From Pseudo-nitzschia pungens (Eukaryota; Bacillariophyta; Bacillariophyceae; Bacillariales; Bacillariaceae): a stretch of 64,000 bases of DNA. Under the pieces are notes generated by a model, which saw nothing but the letters and a program-made list of their open reading frames with translations, had not been told where the DNA came from and searched no databases. Both the position numbers and the translations under genes were made by a program. Location of the stretch: NCBI GenBank assembly GCA_037355855.1, contig CM074767.1, positions 2,852,001 to 2,916,000 of the forward strand. The letters run 5' to 3'. Below, piece after piece: positions 19,815 to 29,634 of this stretch (the stretch's first letter is position 1; each line of letters starts with the position of its first letter).

Positions 19815-20557
19815 TGATTTTAAAATCAAGCTGAGCGCTGATGACCATGAGCAGAAAGGAACCGATCAACCGAGGCGGCGACGGGACCGAAAGACTGCCA
19901 GAAATGGAGGCGCAGAGAAGCAAAACAGGGGAAAGGACATCCAGTGTCTGCAGCACTAAGGAATACCGAACCCAGTGGCAGCAAGCTCCAGTAGATGGAA
20001 CAGCAGCAACAACAGAGACACCTAAGGACCTAAACAGGACCATGGTCGACAGCAGAAATAATCGAAAAATTCAAAAATACACACTGAAAAAGTGACACAT
20101 AAACCAGTGAGTGGACTAATTGGACCAACATTGAGTGGATGGACAGACCAAAGAGGACACGCCAACCAGAACCGAAATATACGGATATCCGGAAAGGTAT
20201 ATAATAAATACCTAAACACCACTAATTCCACGGGAAACGGGAAGTGGGACCGGCCCGGTGACAGCTTAACAAAGGAACAACGCCGGAGAACCACGGGAAT
20301 CAAATCCCACGAAATAAAAACAGAAACAACTCCGGGGAACCACAGGATTCCCGGGAGCTAAAGAGAGAAACAACTCCCACCACTGGACAAGCCCGGGGGA
20401 AAAATCAGTTATAACACGAGTTATCACGAGAACAGTGTAAAAGCCCAGCAAAAGAACTGGAGGAGCTGAGCAATCACTTTTGCTCAATTTCAACACAAGC
20501 AGCAAAGATAACAGAAATAGTGTAACTAAATTAAATAAAATAACCGATTAACCCACC

Positions 20558-21964
20558 ATGGCGTCTAAAGGAACCAAACAGAAACCCTTTACCTTTGCTC
20601 GCGAGGACTGGCCGGAAGATGCCAGTGCTGTGAAGATGAGCATAGACTCCGAAAAGGGAGGAGTGGCCTTCAGTGACTACCTGAAGGTACTCAACGGCAC
20701 GGAGAGACCGGAACTCTTCATCATCTGGAAGAGAGACTTTGACCAGAAAATTGTTGGCAATGAGAAACTCCAGGGAGATCAGAAACTGGACGTTCTCCAG
20801 AGAATCCTCTCCAACGAGGCACTCTCCATCGTCCAAATGGTCCTCGGTCGGACATATTATGCCGAACCAGGACACAAGGTACACAACAACCAACTGATCC
20901 AACAAAAACTCGAGGTGATTGCCATGAGGGAACCTAAGGAACCCCCCACTGACAAACCCAAAGAGGCGGTGGAGGGCGCCAGCGCCCCAGCCGCCGTCGA
21001 CGCGACTGCTACGGCGGCGTCCGAGACAGAACCGGAGTCCGTCACACTCGACGACCCGGTCCCCAAGAAAAGGGTCCCATCTGTCCTCACTCAGTACTAC
21101 CAAACCCAGGAGTACAGAAAGGATGTCATTGAGGAATGCATGCATGCCCTCAAGCTCAAAATCTTTGGCAATGACATGAATGGCAAACGATCCTACATCC
21201 TGCTCCGAAGATTCATTCGAAACACGAAAATCGACATGAAACACGGTATTCGCTCATGGGCAAACCGTATGGCCGAACTACAGAGCTATCTACCCGATTG
21301 CCTCTGGGAGAGTGGCGCTGCAAAAGGCACTGCCCCATCCAGTTACTCAGAGGAGGACATGAAGGAAATCCTAGATGCCAACATGACCCACTCACAACGC
21401 GAGAAACTCGACCATATTGGTTGGGACGTCTACACCCAATCCTTTAACACCACCATCGACAAGCTCGAAAATCTGGAAATCACCATCCGGAACGAGGATG
21501 AACTCCGCAAACGCATAGCGGACCTCGAGAAACAAACCGGTGGTACCAAGAAGAACCCCAAGGTCGCTTCTGGGGGAGGAACCCACCACGGGAAATCCCC
21601 TGGCAAAAAGAAGCGCCCTGTGGACAACGGCAACAAACAGCTATGCAAGACCTGTGGCAAGGTCCATGCCGGCAAATGCTGGAAACTAACCGGCGGACCT
21701 CCCAAGAAGGGAAAGTTCGACCGGGAAACCATCAACCTGCTCAAGGAGCATTTTGTGGCAAAAGAACAAGACTCAGACACTGAGCAACACTCCAAACCCC
21801 ACTGGGGAAGGAACCTATCAAACCACGAGTACTCCTATGTACTGGCCACGGCCCAAGTTGACCACGACGTCTCTGATGACGAGATCGACATCTCCGAACG
21901 AGACCTCAAAGAGTACAGAAGAAAGTACAGAAAGACCTTTAAAAAGAAAGGATCCCACAACTGA
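20558..21964 (+). CDS. gag: gypsy-3 Gag polyprotein
   Basis: Starts at ATG in a good context (ACCATGG); 468 residues. It forms the coat of the virus-like particle and packages the RNA. Seen: a predicted helical capsid-like region (about 30-110 and 185-330), an acidic/Ala-rich insert (about 128-170), a Lys-rich stretch, and a zinc knuckle-like CKTCGKVHAGKC near residue 365. It ends with TGA (21962-21964) directly followed by ATG of pol in the same frame, so Gag-Pol could be made by stop read-through; this is inferred. Confidence 0.92.
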   Translation: MASKGTKQKPFTFAREDWPEDASAVKMSIDSEKGGVAFSDYLKVLNGTERPELFIIWKRDFDQKIVGNEKLQGDQKLDVLQRILSNEALSIVQMVLGRTYYAEPGHKVHNNQLIQQKLEVIAMREPKEPPTDKPKEAVEGASAPAAVDATATAASETEPESVTLDDPVPKKRVPSVLTQYYQTQEYRKDVIEECMHALKLKIFGNDMNGKRSYILLRRFIRNTKIDMKHGIRSWANRMAELQSYLPDCLWESGAAKGTAPSSYSEEDMKEILDANMTHSQREKLDHIGWDVYTQSFNTTIDKLENLEITIRNEDELRKRIADLEKQTGGTKKNPKVASGGGTHHGKSPGKKKRPVDNGNKQLCKTCGKVHAGKCWKLTGGPPKKGKFDRETINLLKEHFVAKEQDSDTEQHSKPHWGRNLSNHEYSYVLATAQVDHDVSDDEIDISERDLKEYRRKYRKTFKKKGSHN

Positions 21965-24900
21965 ATGGTTGATACCATCCACACCGGACCCCGGATCATC
22001 AACAGATTCGCGGACATCTGTGTGGAGGTATTGGACCACAAGGGAAGGGGGAAGATGCTTCGGGGTCTATTAGACTCTGGGTGCTCCAAATCCATCATAC
22101 TAAGGCAATTTGTCGACCGAAGTCAACTAACGAACCGAGACCAAAGATCTGTCACCTACAATACCTATGGGGGCAAGTTTAAAACCAGGTCTGCGGCTTC
22201 AGTGGGACTGAGGCTGATAGAATTCTCAAACTCCAAGACCATCAAATGGACCTTCCAAGTGGATGAATATCACCACCATGAGGAAGTGCCCTATGACATG
22301 ATCATAGGATCCGACTTGATGGCACAACTGGGACTGGATATAAAATACAGCTCCCGAACAATCGAATGGCAGGGTGACTCCATTCCCATGAAGGGAATGG
22401 GGGAGCTTGCTGACCCGGACAAATGTGAGGCAGTATTCTTTGCCAACACCCAAAGTCCAATCCTCCAACAGGAGGAAGAGAGGCAATCCAAAATTCTGGA
22501 TGCAGATTACTCCAAAGTCGATATAGACGCTATGGTCAATGACCTGGAGATCACAGACGCGTCCAAGGAAGCCTTAAAGAAAACACTGAAGAAGTTCCCC
22601 ACTCTCTTTGGAGGAGGGCTGGGGCTGCTCAGAAATATAGAACCGGTGTCCATTGAGCTCCAACCAGGGGTCAAACCGGTCCGGCAGCGGTACTATTCTG
22701 TACCCCATGCCTTTGAACAAGCCCTCCGGAAGGAGATCACCAGGCTCTGTGATATTGGAGTCCTGGAGAAACTCCCCCATGATGATGATTCACCATGGGC
22801 ATCTCCCACGTTCTGTCAACCGAAGAAGACAGGCGATATTCGAGTCCTCACAGACTTCCGGAAGATGAATGCAGCGATCCAGAGGAAACCATTCCCACTA
22901 CCACGAATAGGGGAAACAATCCAAAGGTTACAGAAGTTCAAATCCGCTACGGCGCTGGACTTGTCCCAAGGGTACTACACTATCCCCATTTGCAAGGAGA
23001 GCCAAAAGATCTGCTCCACCATTTTACCATGGGGAAAATATGCCTACAAGAGATTGGCAATGGGAATTGCTTGTGCTCCGGATATCTTCCAATCAGTCAT
23101 GATGAACCTACTAGGGGACCTGGACTACGTCCTTGTCTATATTGATGATATCCTGATCATTCAACGGGAGGGAGAATCCGAACAGGATCATCTCGACAAA
23201 ATCGATACAGTCCTCCAAAGACTGGATGACGCCGGCTTCCGAGCCAACCTCAGAAAATCCTTTTTCATGCAAAAAGAGGTGGAATATCTGGGATTTCTAC
23301 TAACAACAGAGGGCATTCAGCCCCAGCCAAAGAAGCTGGAGGCGATGAAGCGCCTGGAAGCCCCCAAGAACACCAAACAACTCAAGATGTTCCTTGGCAT
23401 GGTCAATTTCTACAGGGACATGTGGAAGCGACGCTCCCACATCCTGGCCCCCCTCAATAAACTTGCAGGGAAAAAGGGCAAAATGAACTGGTACTGGGGA
23501 CCAGCAGAGCAGAAAGCTTTCATGGAGGCGAAGAGAATGCTCGCGGATGAAGCAAAGCTTGCATTCCCGGACTTTACGAAACCATTTCACCTCTACTCAG
23601 ATGCCAGTGATAGGCAACTGGGAGCAACGGTGTGCCAGGATGGCAAACCCCTTGGATTCTATACCCGGAAACTAAACTCAGCTCAGCTCAACTACACTGT
23701 TGGAGAAAAAGAACTCCTGGGCATAGTAGAAGGTCTAAAGGCGTTCGAAGGCATCCTACGAGGACAAGATGTAACTATCCACACGGATCATCTCAATCTA
23801 CTGTACCAGCAGATGCCCACCCAGCGGATGGTACGGTGGAGACTCCTTATGGAGGAGTTCCACCCGGTAGTCAAACATGTTGCTGGCAAAGACAATGATG
23901 CAGCAGACGCACTATCCCGACTGGACATCACCGATGATCCAGCAGATACTGTGGAATGGCTACCACCAAATAAGCCCCTCACCTACGCGGATGAGGAAGA
24001 GCACCTCCGGCAACTTCTATTCCCACTTGGAGAAGAAGCTTCGGAAGAATTCCAGGGCAATAGTGCATTCCCACTTGCCCCGGACATGATTCAGTTCTAC
24101 CAACAAAAGGACACAGGAATCATGAGCGCTTTGGAAAAAGACAACCGGCTGACCACCAAAATGGTGGAAGGTTATAGTCTAATCCACAAGGAAGGGAAAA
24201 TTCTAATCCCGGACAAACTCAAAGACAGAGTTATGGAATGGTACCACAGCATGCTGGTCCATCCCGGAGAAAAGAGAATGGAACAGAGCATACGCTCAGT
24301 GTTCACCTGGAGAGGCCTGAGGAAGGACGTCCAGGACCTCTGTAAGCACTGCCACACGTGTCAGATGTTCAAAAAGAGTGGCCGGAAGAAGTATGGACTA
24401 CTACCGGAGAAAGCAGTTGAAGTCACCAAATGGCAAAGGGTCAATGTGGACCTCTGGGGACCTGCAACCGTTCACAATAAAAATGGTAAGGACTACCATA
24501 TCCATGTTCTCACCATGGTGGATCCAGTGACCGGATGGTTTGAACTGGCTCACCTGAAGGACTCCCCAAATGCAGCAGAAACTCAACGTTTGCTAGACAG
24601 TGCCTGGCTAGCAAGGTATCCGCGCCCAAAGGAAATTGGCTTTGATGGCGGGAGCGAGTTCAAAGCAGAGTTCCAAGAGCTCTGTGACAACATGGGGATG
24701 AAAAGAAAACCCAGTGGCGCTTGGAACCCACAATCCAACTCAGTACTGGAAAGGATCCATCAGGTCCTGAAGGACTGCCTATTGTCCTTCAACTTGGAAC
24801 AAAGGGACCTCCACGAGAAGGATCCTTTTGAGGAATTCACTACCAAGGCAGCTTATGCGATTCGCAGCGCCATCCACACCACTCCGGGATATTCCCCAGC

Positions 24901-25231
24901 GCAACTGGTGTTTGGAAGAGACATGTTCATGCCTGTAAATTTCCCAGCGGATTGGGAAGCAATTCAGGCAAGGAAACAGAAGAGTATCCACAAGAGCAAC
25001 ATCAGGGAGAACCGGAAGAGGATCCCCCATGTCTATAAGGAAGGAGATTATGTCACCCTGGAAAGGAGGGGCATTATTCCAAAACTATCCTTCCCCCGGC
25101 AGGGACCTTACAAGGTACTCAAGGCCCATGACAATGGAACTGTAACTATTGAAACTGCTCCCTTTGTAACCGACCGGGTTAATATTAGGAGAGTCCATCC
25201 CTATTATTGCAGGGATCCTAGTAAATCGTAA
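21965..25231 (+). CDS. pol: gypsy-3 Pol polyprotein (PR-RT-RH-IN)
   Basis: 1,088 residues with no internal stop. Protease: LLDSGCSKSI near residue 37. Reverse transcriptase: DLSQGYYTI and the catalytic VLVYIDDILII. RNase H: LYSDASDRQLGA, TVGEKELLGIVEG, HTDHLNLLY. Integrase: zinc-binding H...H...CKHCHTC, core Asp in VNVDLWGP, Asp in GFDGGSEF and Glu in NSVLERIHQ, then a GPY/F-type tail (GPYKVLKAHDNGTVTI). The domain order RH before IN marks Ty3/gypsy. It follows the gag stop with no spacer, and all catalytic residues appear intact. Confidence 0.95.
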   Translation: MVDTIHTGPRIINRFADICVEVLDHKGRGKMLRGLLDSGCSKSIILRQFVDRSQLTNRDQRSVTYNTYGGKFKTRSAASVGLRLIEFSNSKTIKWTFQVDEYHHHEEVPYDMIIGSDLMAQLGLDIKYSSRTIEWQGDSIPMKGMGELADPDKCEAVFFANTQSPILQQEEERQSKILDADYSKVDIDAMVNDLEITDASKEALKKTLKKFPTLFGGGLGLLRNIEPVSIELQPGVKPVRQRYYSVPHAFEQALRKEITRLCDIGVLEKLPHDDDSPWASPTFCQPKKTGDIRVLTDFRKMNAAIQRKPFPLPRIGETIQRLQKFKSATALDLSQGYYTIPICKESQKICSTILPWGKYAYKRLAMGIACAPDIFQSVMMNLLGDLDYVLVYIDDILIIQREGESEQDHLDKIDTVLQRLDDAGFRANLRKSFFMQKEVEYLGFLLTTEGIQPQPKKLEAMKRLEAPKNTKQLKMFLGMVNFYRDMWKRRSHILAPLNKLAGKKGKMNWYWGPAEQKAFMEAKRMLADEAKLAFPDFTKPFHLYSDASDRQLGATVCQDGKPLGFYTRKLNSAQLNYTVGEKELLGIVEGLKAFEGILRGQDVTIHTDHLNLLYQQMPTQRMVRWRLLMEEFHPVVKHVAGKDNDAADALSRLDITDDPADTVEWLPPNKPLTYADEEEHLRQLLFPLGEEASEEFQGNSAFPLAPDMIQFYQQKDTGIMSALEKDNRLTTKMVEGYSLIHKEGKILIPDKLKDRVMEWYHSMLVHPGEKRMEQSIRSVFTWRGLRKDVQDLCKHCHTCQMFKKSGRKKYGLLPEKAVEVTKWQRVNVDLWGPATVHNKNGKDYHIHVLTMVDPVTGWFELAHLKDSPNAAETQRLLDSAWLARYPRPKEIGFDGGSEFKAEFQELCDNMGMKRKPSGAWNPQSNSVLERIHQVLKDCLLSFNLEQRDLHEKDPFEEFTTKAAYAIRSAIHTTPGYSPAQLVFGRDMFMPVNFPADWEAIQARKQKSIHKSNIRENRKRIPHVYKEGDYVTLERRGIIPKLSFPRQGPYKVLKAHDNGTVTIETAPFVTDRVNIRRVHPYYCRDPSKS

Positions 25232-25249
25232 CAGTCCCATGGAGGAGTA

Positions 25250-25441
25250 TGCCGTACACCAAAATACAGTCACGAGTACACACAGGACTGGATTAAGGAT
25301 AAGGATAAATACAATCAGCGAGTCGACAGAATCGCTGATTCGGAGGGCTCTTAGAACTGTAGCGAATAGACTAGTAATCAATAGAGCTCACAATTTGCAT
25401 ATCACTACTATTCTAATCACTAGTAGACCCGGGGTATGGCA
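25250..25441 (+). repeat. gypsy-3 3' LTR
   Basis: 192 bp, preceded by a purine tract (ATGGAGGAG) that fits a polypurine tract. Its right end supplies an artificial C-terminus and stop codon to the Plavaka-like frame on the minus strand. Confidence 0.92.
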
Positions 25442-28400
25442 GTACTGGTTTATATTTGGATTGGGATATGCAGGGTTTTCTTTGTACCGATCGTATAATG
25501 ATATCGAGACCCTTTCACGATTCTCGCTCATGGAATGAATAAGTTCCATAAACCAATCAAGCCATGTACTACGATTAGAAATGACTAACCAAGAATTGGT
25601 TTGAGTGTGATCTTCATCAACTTCTGCCACAACAGCCAAATCTGATACAATAGTATCTACGTGAAAAAGGAACAACTTATCACTTATAAGCTTCCCGGTG
25701 GTGACGAACCGTGACATTGTTTCATTCGGTTTGCCCTGGAATCTTCTGACAACTGCATAAATTCCATCTTCCTCCACAGGATATCCATTCACTAGCGAAG
25801 CGGAGATGTTCCGAAGTTGCAGGAAACACATGATCTGACAGGGTATTTGTTCATCGTCCAAATGGAAAAGAGCCCAGTCCATCCAAACAGCGTTGACTTG
25901 TGAACTGTTGGATCGATACGACGCATGACAACGGAAAATATACTTCCTATTGTTCACTTTGTCATGACGGTTGTGCTCAGTGAACCCCTCCACGTGGGAA
26001 ACATTGTCAAGAATTGGAATGACTTTGTCGCAAACAAAGGCAAGGACATCCATCGGGTATGACGGCTTATCCTTGTTGGATGATCTAGACCAGGTCATGC
26101 TTGGTGTGTCGTTGGTACGTTGGATTGTAAAACGTGAACCACCAACGGGATTACATGTCTGTGACTGTGTGTCATTCTTTTCTCCCAATCCATATTCAGA
26201 AGTGGCTGTGCGTAGTAACATTTTCTGTTCTTGTCTCTTTGCTGTTTGTTCAATCAAAGTTGAAGCATTTTGTTGTGTGTTTTTTGAAGGAGCTTTGATT
26301 TCCGTTTTATGGTGAGATTCAGAGTACGCCGAGTCCCAGCCACATGGTTTTCCCCATAACTTGATGTAATCAGTGAGGTGAAAGTACAAATGGTTTTTAA
26401 TCAACTTTGATCCTGCTCCATTCCGAAGACAGGTTGTATTAACGCAATCAATGAAATACGAAACGGTCTTTGGAAGTTTCTTCAAATCTCCAACGGTAAT
26501 GTCACCCTTTTTTAAAAACTCTTCCATGAAAATGATGAGCTCGATAACCTTGATTTGCTTCTTGTTGAAGCGTCTGTCACCAAGGATGTTGTCCAATGGA
26601 TTACTTGAAAGGGTTATTAGCACCGATATCAGAATGCCCGAGTATTCCTGCCCTCCCTTTTTCGTTGAGCTCAGAAGGGCACCAGTAAACTTAGTACAAG
26701 GAAAGTCCCGATCCGACTGTCTTGAAAGCTGTGCCCCATATAGCCGTGCCAAATCTTCGACTGTTGAGTAACTTTTTTTCCCAACACGAAGATCAGGTGC
26801 ATACGGACATTCACCCGTTTGTAACTGACCCAAAAGCAGAGTCCCAAGTGCCTCAACACATCGTTTTGCCACACCTAGCTGATGCATGTGGAGGCATTCC
26901 CTGGGAGAGGCAAGATGAATATTGTGGACATTTACACCAAAATTGAGCTTGTGGAATGCATTCTTTATAGGGTGATGAGAAATCGACTGGCAATACCTTT
27001 CTGTTTCGGTACGGTCTTCCATTTCAAAAATTTTTTGGAAATCATATGGGACCCATAATCTTCTTTGTTGGAGTGTTTGTGCGTTTGGTTTGTTAATATC
27101 CTCCGACGGACAGTTGCAATGACGGCATAGTTTGTTCACTAGAAGTGAGCGGGATCCGAACTTTCCACAGAGTTTATCATGCAGTTCAGTGTCACCAATC
27201 ACAAATGCAATAGCAAATTTCATTTTAATCTGTGTTAGACGTCCGTCGTGGGGGAAAAAATCCCACTCGATAGGGGTATTGCTTTCACATGTCGTTCTCA
27301 AAGATGATAAGGCAGTGTCTATTGCGTTGTGTAGGTTCTGAATAGATTCGTGGGGTTTTTCCTTTCGGGTGTTACGGCCGATTGACTCTAACTGATGATC
27401 GGGGTGGAAATAGATTGTTGTCCATGCTTCCGGTTTTTTTCTTGTTTCAGTGTTAAAAATTCCAAGGGTCATGTTGAGAGGAGTGAGAGACAAACGTCCA
27501 TGCACGTCGAGACTGATACCATCCATGTAGAAGAGTAATGGAACTAACATTTCGTCTTTTTTGCATAGTTGCTTCCAGGAATCGCTCCACCAGGATCCAT
27601 GATGCAACTCTGTGATCATGGTATTATCAGAGATTGAAGGAAAGTTTTCAGGGGACAAAGGATCTCTGGAGTTTGGGAGGGAAATATTTTTTTCCTTCAT
27701 TAGATCATTATTTGTCAACAAAGTATGGAGTGCATCCTGGAAAGGTCGCACATAAATTTGGGTTGGGAGATTACCTGGGAGCCAATTAGTGAGTTTTGGT
27801 TCAAAGTGCGTTGGGGGAACATTGAGATGGGTTTTCATTTCGTTGAAGATTGCATCTCTTGAACAGGCAGACGTTGATGCAAAATCGAACCCCTCCATTC
27901 GTTGCGCGTCTTTAGCCCACTCGAATATAGACTTGAAAGTGTTGAGGTGTAGCTTGTGCTTCATGAGTAGATTCATGAGCTTGATTTCTGCTATCAGTCT
28001 AGGGTTGGCATTGTAGCCTCGACGAATCCTGTTGGAGCGGAAAGATATTTCTCTGTCATTGATGGATGGGAAGGGTTGTTTCCTCTTTGAGTTGCAATCG
28101 TCTGCTTCATCAGATGAATCGAGAATATCAAGAGAGTTGCTATCAATACTTCCGTCACAACGCTGAAAGTTGGTGGGTGGTTGATACATGTTAGCATCCA
28201 TTGCACCTCTGTCGATTGGGGGAATTAGAACGTTGTGGACCACTTGCCCGTTGAGCCTAGCGTGAAGGTCAAGGTTGGATGGATTGTTGTTGGGGTGGGG
28301 GTTGGAGGGTAGAATCCGACCAAATTCTTGTAGAGTGTACTTTTTAGAAAGAGGAATCGATGAATCGGACTCTTCCTTCACTACCGACGTGGAGTAACAT

Positions 28401-28810
28401 TTCTGTAGATTTCTTGATTCGTAAAAGTATAAGCAATACTCGTTATTTGCCAGATGGTTTGATAGTCCCCTCGAAACATATTTTATGGAACCGCGGTGAG
28501 AAACAGATACTTTTTTGACTCCAGAAAACGTCTTCTTCTGCTTCTTCTTGTTTCTATCCGAAGAGGCGCACGCCACGCAGTAGAATAGCTTCGGGTACTT
28601 ATTGCAGTTGACAAAGTGAGAATTTGGGTACATGCTTTGGAGTTCGAGTATGATGTTGTTGAGAATGTTTGTGGTGTGGTGGACGTTTTCAATGGATGTT
28701 GTTGAGGATGTTTGCGTTGAGGTGGACGTTTTCAATGATAGTGTGACAGAACGACATGGTGCTCGTGATGTTTTGAAACGTATTCCATGTGAGTATGGAT
28801 GAAGAGACAT
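25388..28810 (-). CDS. Plavaka/CACTA-like transposase
   Basis: Starts at ATG 28810; about 1,140 codons as read. The N-terminus has a Cys/His zinc-finger-like motif (FYCVACASS...GLSNHLANNEYC). The core has the family signature VPLLFYMDGISLDVHGRLS + TPLNMTLGIFNTETRKKPEAW, with Asp of FYMDG a likely catalytic residue and a second candidate in FVIGDTELHD; HNIHLASPRECLHMHQLGVA follows. These enzymes excise and integrate CACTA-type DNA transposons. The original stop was two codons past the gypsy-3 junction (Gln-Tyr-Pro-TAA). The insertion replaced Pro-stop with ~17 residues from the LTR, so the core is intact but the 3' UTR is displaced by 5.8 kb. Confidence 0.82.
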   Translation of the reverse strand: MSLHPYSHGIRFKTSRAPCRSVTLSLKTSTSTQTSSTTSIENVHHTTNILNNIILELQSMYPNSHFVNCNKYPKLFYCVACASSDRNKKKQKKTFSGVKKVSVSHRGSIKYVSRGLSNHLANNEYCLYFYESRNLQKCYSTSVVKEESDSSIPLSKKYTLQEFGRILPSNPHPNNNPSNLDLHARLNGQVVHNVLIPPIDRGAMDANMYQPPTNFQRCDGSIDSNSLDILDSSDEADDCNSKRKQPFPSINDREISFRSNRIRRGYNANPRLIAEIKLMNLLMKHKLHLNTFKSIFEWAKDAQRMEGFDFASTSACSRDAIFNEMKTHLNVPPTHFEPKLTNWLPGNLPTQIYVRPFQDALHTLLTNNDLMKEKNISLPNSRDPLSPENFPSISDNTMITELHHGSWWSDSWKQLCKKDEMLVPLLFYMDGISLDVHGRLSLTPLNMTLGIFNTETRKKPEAWTTIYFHPDHQLESIGRNTRKEKPHESIQNLHNAIDTALSSLRTTCESNTPIEWDFFPHDGRLTQIKMKFAIAFVIGDTELHDKLCGKFGSRSLLVNKLCRHCNCPSEDINKPNAQTLQQRRLWVPYDFQKIFEMEDRTETERYCQSISHHPIKNAFHKLNFGVNVHNIHLASPRECLHMHQLGVAKRCVEALGTLLLGQLQTGECPYAPDLRVGKKSYSTVEDLARLYGAQLSRQSDRDFPCTKFTGALLSSTKKGGQEYSGILISVLITLSSNPLDNILGDRRFNKKQIKVIELIIFMEEFLKKGDITVGDLKKLPKTVSYFIDCVNTTCLRNGAGSKLIKNHLYFHLTDYIKLWGKPCGWDSAYSESHHKTEIKAPSKNTQQNASTLIEQTAKRQEQKMLLRTATSEYGLGEKNDTQSQTCNPVGGSRFTIQRTNDTPSMTWSRSSNKDKPSYPMDVLAFVCDKVIPILDNVSHVEGFTEHNRHDKVNNRKYIFRCHASYRSNSSQVNAVWMDWALFHLDDEQIPCQIMCFLQLRNISASLVNGYPVEEDGIYAVVRRFQGKPNETMSRFVTTGKLISDKLFLFHVDTIVSDLAVVAEVDEDHTQTNSWLVISNRSTWLDWFMELIHSMSENRERVSISLYDRYKENPAYPNPNINQYCHTPGLLVIRIVVICKL

Positions 28811-29313
28811 CAAAGGTAATGATTGGGAGTATCTTTGGACTAAGTGCTAGTAAGGTAAGGTTAAGGTGATGAAAATGGCTGGGTGTACGTTCACGAATCA
28901 GTTGAGTCAAATGCTGTGGTTATGTGGGGGACTGTTCTTCATACAGCTAGTAATAAGAACGAGGTTACTTTCAGACAGTGGTGGGGAGGACTCCTAGTAG
29001 TGGGTGAGAGCAGGCTTGCAGTCACCCTACTGGTGGTACTAGTAGTAATTCTGTAGTCAATACTAGTAGTAGTACTAGCTCTACACAGTAGGTATTGAGT
29101 GTTCCTATAATGTACAGAAGGAGGTGAGGGACAAATTATGGCGCGGGAGGGTAGGCGTGATTCATGTAGCCTGCATGTGCACTAGCGGGGCAAGAACGCC
29201 CACTTCACATTGACTTTTTCACATTGACCTTGATGGTGGTGTCTCTTTTGGAGAGGTGCAGAAGACACATAATTTTTCACTGCGTTACTAGTAAGTAAGA
29301 TTACTGGGTAAAA
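28811..29313. promoter_or_regulatory. Divergent intergenic region
   Basis: About 500 bp between the minus-strand transposase and a plus-strand gene, so it probably carries both promoters. It contains an imperfect inverted pair around 28988-29028 (TAGTAGTGGGTGA / TCACCCTACTGGT) and an ACTAGTAGTAGTACTAG palindromic run near 29065. No TATA or initiator element can be assigned with confidence. Confidence 0.4.
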
Positions 29314-29634
29314 ATGAATACAACCAATCCAAAATTATGTCCAGAAAAAAGGTCCACACGAAGAATGTCGTATGGGCCAAGTGTATACGAGGATGTAGTA
29401 GACACAACAGAATTGGATCAACCGACCACAGTAAATGACGAGACATTGAGAGTGTCTACTGAGATGAGCAAGAAACGAAAGTTGAGTGACGATGAAGAAC
29501 TCGGGACGATTGTATCCAGAGCCGGTGGAGGGACAGGAAATTCAACAGGCAAGACGACAGACGAGAACACAAAAGAGACACCGCCAGGACGACTGGGTAG
29601 TATGAAGAAGCGAGCTAAAGCAGAGAGGGAGAAA
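29314..29634 (+). pseudogene. Small basic protein gene split by HPR copy C (5' part)
   Basis: ATG 29314; 107 residues before the insertion, Thr-rich then Lys/Arg-rich (SKKRKLSDDEEL, SMKKRAKAEREK), which looks nuclear. HPR copy C inserted after GAG AGG GAG AAA, and its TAATAA tail provides a premature stop. The remaining codons lie at 31701-31775. The pre-insertion gene would have about 130 codons. Not recognised; proximity suggests an accessory gene of the Plavaka-like element, or an exon of the next gene. Confidence 0.65.
29617..29634. repeat. Target-site duplication of HPR copy C (left)
   Basis: 18 bp AAAGCAGAGAGGGAGAAA, exactly repeated at 31683-31700. Confidence 0.93.

Larger units (their letters stand above)
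19623..25441 (+). mobile_element. gypsy-3: full-length Ty3/gypsy LTR retrotransposon
   Basis: 5,819 bp with 192 bp LTRs (19623-19814, 25250-25441; TGCCGTACAC...GGGGTATGGCA), which differ at one position by eye (ACACACGGGA vs ACACACAGGA), and a 5-bp duplication GTACT. Order: LTR, leader (19815-20557), gag, pol (PR-RT-RNase H-IN), LTR. gag and pol share one reading frame separated by a single TGA. The near-identical LTRs mean a recent insertion. It interrupts the end of the Plavaka-like gene. Confidence 0.95.

Noticed and set aside
21962..21964. UGA reassigned as a sense codon in this genome.
   Set aside because: The copia pol ends TGA TGA at its natural end and pol-internal TGAs map to Arg positions typical of CGA decay. 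Read-through or mutation explains the data without a code change.
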